A DNA stretch of 64,000 bases from Methylobacillus methanolivorans. GTDB lineage: Bacteria; Pseudomonadota; Gammaproteobacteria; Burkholderiales; Methylophilaceae. The stretch is taken from the NCBI RefSeq assembly GCF_044751345.1, contig NZ_JBIWXY010000002.1, positions 186,001 through 250,000 on the forward strand, in the 5' to 3' direction. Of the stretch, positions 61,581-64,000 are shown piece after piece (positions within the stretch are counted from its first letter, which is position 1; the number at the start of each line of letters is the position of its first letter). The translations under genes and the position numbers were made by a program. A model generated the notes under the pieces. It was given only the letters and a program-made list of their open reading frames with translations. It was not told where the DNA came from and did not search any database.

Positions 61581-62813
61581 TTATTGGTGCCGATGCAATG
61601 TCCAGAGTTTGACGTCGGTACGTTGTTCAATGAAGCCAGCCTCGCAATACTTGAGGTACATTTCCCATAGACGAATGAAGGCATCGTCAAAACCTTGCGC
61701 GCGGATGGCACTCAGTTGTGACATGAAACGCTGGTGCCACAGATGCAGGGTGTGGGCATAATCCTGGCCGAAGGATTGTAGTCTCTTGACCTTGAGCCCA
61801 GCTCTTTGGGCATGGGTATACAGGCTGGAGGGGCAGGGCAGCATGCCACCCGGGAAAATAAATTGCTGGATGAAGTCGGTGCTGCTGCGATAGTGCGGAA
61901 AATAGCGATCTGCAATATCAATACACTGAATCACGACCTTGCCACCTGGCTTGAGGCAGTGTTGCAGGATGGAAAAATACCTCTGCCAGTGAGTCTCACC
62001 GACTGCTTCCAGCATTTCAATCGAAACAATATGGTCGTATTGCCCATCAAGATCACGATAATCCTGCAAGCGGAGGGTGACTAGGGCGTCCAGGCCTTGT
62101 CTGTGTATGCGTTGCTCTGCAAATGCCAGTTGTGCAGGCGAGAGGGTAATCCCATCCACCTTGAAACCACGCTGAGCCGCATATTCCGCGAAGCCGCCCC
62201 AACCACAGCCAATTTCAAGGATATGCTGGCCTGGCTGCGCATCCAGTTCATCCAGAATGCGCTGGTATTTGGCATGCTGTGCTTGTTCCAGGGATTGTTC
62301 CCGCTGCTTGCCAAACCAGGCCGCGGAATAAGTCATACTGGGATCTAGCCAGTGCTGGTAAAAATCATTACCCAGGTCGTAATGCGCGTGAATATTACGT
62401 TTACTTCCCGAGCGACTGTTGGCGTGCAGCCAGAGATGTGACAACCGACGCACCAGCAAGGCCCACCATTTGCCATGAATGGCTTGTTCCAGCACTTGCT
62501 GGTTGTGGATAGCCAGGCGGAACAATGCCAGTAGATCCGGGCTGCTTACCCAGCCTCGGCGCACGCTTTCGGCAAAGCCAATATCGCCCTGCACCAGAAT
62601 CAGGTGGCTTGCCTGCCAATCATGGATATGTAGTTGTGCATTGACGTCGCTGGATGTTTTACCAAAGCTGCGGACCAAGCCTTCCGGTGTGGTGACATCC
62701 AGCATGCCATGTTCCAGCTTATCCAGCATGCTGAAAAATATCTGTCCCGGCAATGGAAGTTTGGTGGCAGGTTGTAGGGACAGGGCGCGATTAGACTTGC
62801 TTTTCATTGCCAT
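61581..62813 (-). CDS. cfa: Cyclopropane-fatty-acyl-phospholipid synthase family protein
   Basis: 410 residues. CFA signatures: NIHAHYDLGNDFYQHWLDPS, MTYSAAWFGKQREQSLEQAQ, the SAM-binding motif HILEIGCGWGGFAEYAAQRG, YDHIVSIEMLEAVGETHWQR and QFIFPGGMLPCPSSLYTHAQ. It transfers a methylene or methyl group from SAM to the double bond of membrane phospholipid fatty acids. Its start overlaps the DUF1365 gene by 23 nt. The operon flavoprotein-DUF1365-CFA-CHI is widespread in proteobacteria and linked to fatty-acid modification under oxidative stress; other products than cyclopropanes are possible. Confidence 0.9.
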   Translation of the reverse strand: MAMKSKSNRALSLQPATKLPLPGQIFFSMLDKLEHGMLDVTTPEGLVRSFGKTSSDVNAQLHIHDWQASHLILVQGDIGFAESVRRGWVSSPDLLALFRLAIHNQQVLEQAIHGKWWALLVRRLSHLWLHANSRSGSKRNIHAHYDLGNDFYQHWLDPSMTYSAAWFGKQREQSLEQAQHAKYQRILDELDAQPGQHILEIGCGWGGFAEYAAQRGFKVDGITLSPAQLAFAEQRIHRQGLDALVTLRLQDYRDLDGQYDHIVSIEMLEAVGETHWQRYFSILQHCLKPGGKVVIQCIDIADRYFPHYRSSTDFIQQFIFPGGMLPCPSSLYTHAQRAGLKVKRLQSFGQDYAHTLHLWHQRFMSQLSAIRAQGFDDAFIRLWEMYLKYCEAGFIEQRTDVKLWTLHRHQ

Positions 62814-63609
62814 GTTTCCTTTGGTTATAGGTCAGTGATTGTTCAGGCGCTGTTGGTTTGGAGTGGAAGGGTGTTTTCTTCAGCCACAGGCGCAATGCCT
62901 GCCAATGAATACGGAATACCACACCCAGCGTCATGAGTGGCATTTGGCAAAAAGCCGAGAACATTGCGCCTGTGGTGGCCGGGCCAACATGGCAATTAAT
63001 CGAGGTGGCAATTAACGGGGTGTGCGAGGACTCATGGTCAAAGTAATTGATTGCCATGTGGTGGCGGTGGCCTGATGCGGAATACTTGAATTGATAGTAT
63101 CCGCTTACATTGCAGAATGGCGAGACATGAAAGGCCTTGCGGCATTCGAGTACAGTATCAGCCACAATTGGGCCGTTATCTTCTGCGACGAGTAAGTACT
63201 GATGATGCTCACCAAATGTGTTATTGACTTCTGCCAGGATGGCACGCAGGGTGCCGTCTTCATTATGCAGATACCAGAAACTCACCGGATTGAAGACGTA
63301 ACCCAGTACCCTAGGCATGGCTTGTAACCAGATTTCGCCAGCAGGCATCACTATCCCCGCGCTTTCAAGCTGGCGTTCAAGCCAACCTAGCAGGTCTCCT
63401 TGGCAGTCGCCATGGTCACGCTCGTGGAAACTTAACAGGCGCCAGCGATTGACGGCAAATATCCAGCTTTGTCGTGCGCGCAAATTGGACAGTTGACGCA
63501 ATGGAATGCGTAAGCAGAACACCGGATAAACAAAATGGTTGGGCAAGGGACGTGTGCGTGTGTGCATCACCTTGCCTAATCCCAGCTCCATGTCGGCTAT
63601 CTCAGTCAT
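62791..63609 (-). CDS. DUF1365 family protein
   Basis: 272 residues of the DUF1365 family: KVMHTRTRPLPNHFVYPVFC at the start, FAVNRWRLLSFHERDHGDCQ, GYVFNPVSFWYLHNEDGTLR and AFHVSPFCNVSGYYQFKYSA. The family is found between a flavin amine-oxidase-like gene and a CFA synthase, as here. It has no proven reaction, but its constant company suggests a role in fatty-acid or phospholipid modification. The stop overlaps the cfa start, and the start overlaps the flavoprotein gene by 8 nt. Confidence 0.9.
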   Translation of the reverse strand: MTEIADMELGLGKVMHTRTRPLPNHFVYPVFCLRIPLRQLSNLRARQSWIFAVNRWRLLSFHERDHGDCQGDLLGWLERQLESAGIVMPAGEIWLQAMPRVLGYVFNPVSFWYLHNEDGTLRAILAEVNNTFGEHHQYLLVAEDNGPIVADTVLECRKAFHVSPFCNVSGYYQFKYSASGHRHHMAINYFDHESSHTPLIATSINCHVGPATTGAMFSAFCQMPLMTLGVVFRIHWQALRLWLKKTPFHSKPTAPEQSLTYNQRKHGNEKQV

Positions 63610-64000
63610 AAACCGCTTTCCATGGTGCTTCTACACCCAGTGCCCGTGCTACGCGTAGTGCTGATTTCAGGCCATCCTCATGAAAACCATAACCACTCCA
63701 GGCACCACAGAACCAGGCGCGGTTGCGGCCTTGTATATCTGGCAGCTTTTTCTGGGCGGCGATGGCAGTGGCATCCATCAGCGGATGCGCATATTCGAAT
63801 TGCGCCAGTACTTTGTCTTGGCGGATATCGGTATGCGGGTTTAGTGTGACAATCACGGGCTGGTGCCAGGGCAAGGGCTGTAAATGATTGAGCAGGTAGC
63901 TCACCGTGACAGGGTATTGCGGCCTGCTACGGATGGGCATGTTGTAGTTCCAGGCGGCCCAGGCTTTTTGATTGGTAGGAAGCAAGGCTGCATCCGTATG
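63602..64000 (-). CDS. FAD/NAD(P)-binding amine oxidase-like protein (partial, 5' end off window)
   Basis: The C-terminal ~132 codons of a protein that begins past the right edge; the frame is open to the last base. Visible segments are HTDAALLPTNQKAWAAWNYN, VIVTLNPHTDIRQDKVLAQF and AWFCGAWSGYGFHEDGLKSA, the C-terminal FAD-binding pattern of COG2907-type flavoproteins that accompany DUF1365 and CFA synthase. FAD-contact residues are expected in the GAW-x-GYGFHEDG segment. It is first in the operon as far as the window shows. Substrate unknown, likely a membrane fatty acid. Confidence 0.87.
   Translation of the reverse strand, partial: HTDAALLPTNQKAWAAWNYNMPIRSRPQYPVTVSYLLNHLQPLPWHQPVIVTLNPHTDIRQDKVLAQFEYAHPLMDATAIAAQKKLPDIQGRNRAWFCGAWSGYGFHEDGLKSALRVARALGVEAPWKAVYD

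Overview
The window looks like chromosomal DNA from a betaproteobacterial methylotroph, most likely a Methylophilaceae member (Methylobacillus/Methylovorus type). The clues are a stand-alone pqqA gene (PQQ serves methanol dehydrogenase), 6-phosphogluconate dehydrogenase (cyclic ribulose monophosphate oxidation), a sucrose-synthesis operon (fructokinase, sucrose-phosphate synthase/phosphatase, amylosucrase), a PEP-CTERM surface protein and betaproteobacterial protein sequences throughout. This assignment is inferred from gene content, not from a database search. No rRNA, tRNA, CRISPR array, insertion sequence or prophage was recognised.

Region 1 (1-15687, all minus strand) is one tightly coupled operon of at least 15 genes for a surface or flagellin glycan. 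In transcription order it holds an SPINDLY/OGT-like TPR glycosyltransferase, a DegT aminotransferase, an acyl carrier protein, a KAS III ketosynthase, two SDR reductases, a PglD-like acyltransferase, a Rieske oxygenase, a second hexapeptide acyltransferase, a second Rieske-type protein that has lost its Rieske cluster, an FkbM methyltransferase, a 40-codon fossil of a third Rieske gene, another FkbM methyltransferase and three glycosyltransferases. Most genes overlap by 1-13 nt or are separated by fewer than 30 nt. A sigma-28 (FliA)-like promoter lies upstream at 15810-15836. The aminotransferase, ACP, KAS III, reductase and acyltransferase set resembles the acylated-viosamine and flagellin glycosylation islands of Pseudomonas. 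The Rieske pair is an unusual addition and the most novel part of the window.

Region 2 (16-25.6 kb) has thiS-thiG, apaG and mltA on the plus strand, then a Fur-box-preceded TonB siderophore receptor, a two-component system, a DODA-type dioxygenase, a DoxX protein and a divergent LysR regulator. Region 3 (25.6-30.6 kb) has orphan pqqA, an entericidin-like lipoprotein, an arsR-aas-lplT lysophospholipid-recycling operon and a 2OG-Fe dioxygenase. Region 4 (30.7-38.7 kb) carries two c-di-GMP proteins, one an NMT1-PAS-GAF-PAS-GGDEF-EAL hybrid, plus VanZ and MFS proteins. Region 5 (38.7-44.6 kb) is a molybdenum hydroxylase locus: LysR, iorA-like, iorB-like, xdhC, mocA-like and Nudix.

Region 6 (44.7-64 kb) contains a ProQ-domain protein, an MscS channel, the sucrose operon, a DUF2235 hydrolase, a dienelactone hydrolase, PsiF repeats, a YejM/LtaS-like sulfatase with a small hydrophobic ORF behind it, a perfect 24-bp inverted repeat, gnd, a MerC-like protein, a PEP-CTERM protein, three small envelope proteins, and a cyclopropane-fatty-acid synthase operon that runs off the right end. 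Many start codons were reassigned from the longest ORF using start/stop overlaps, ribosome binding sites or the expected N-terminus; the entries say where.
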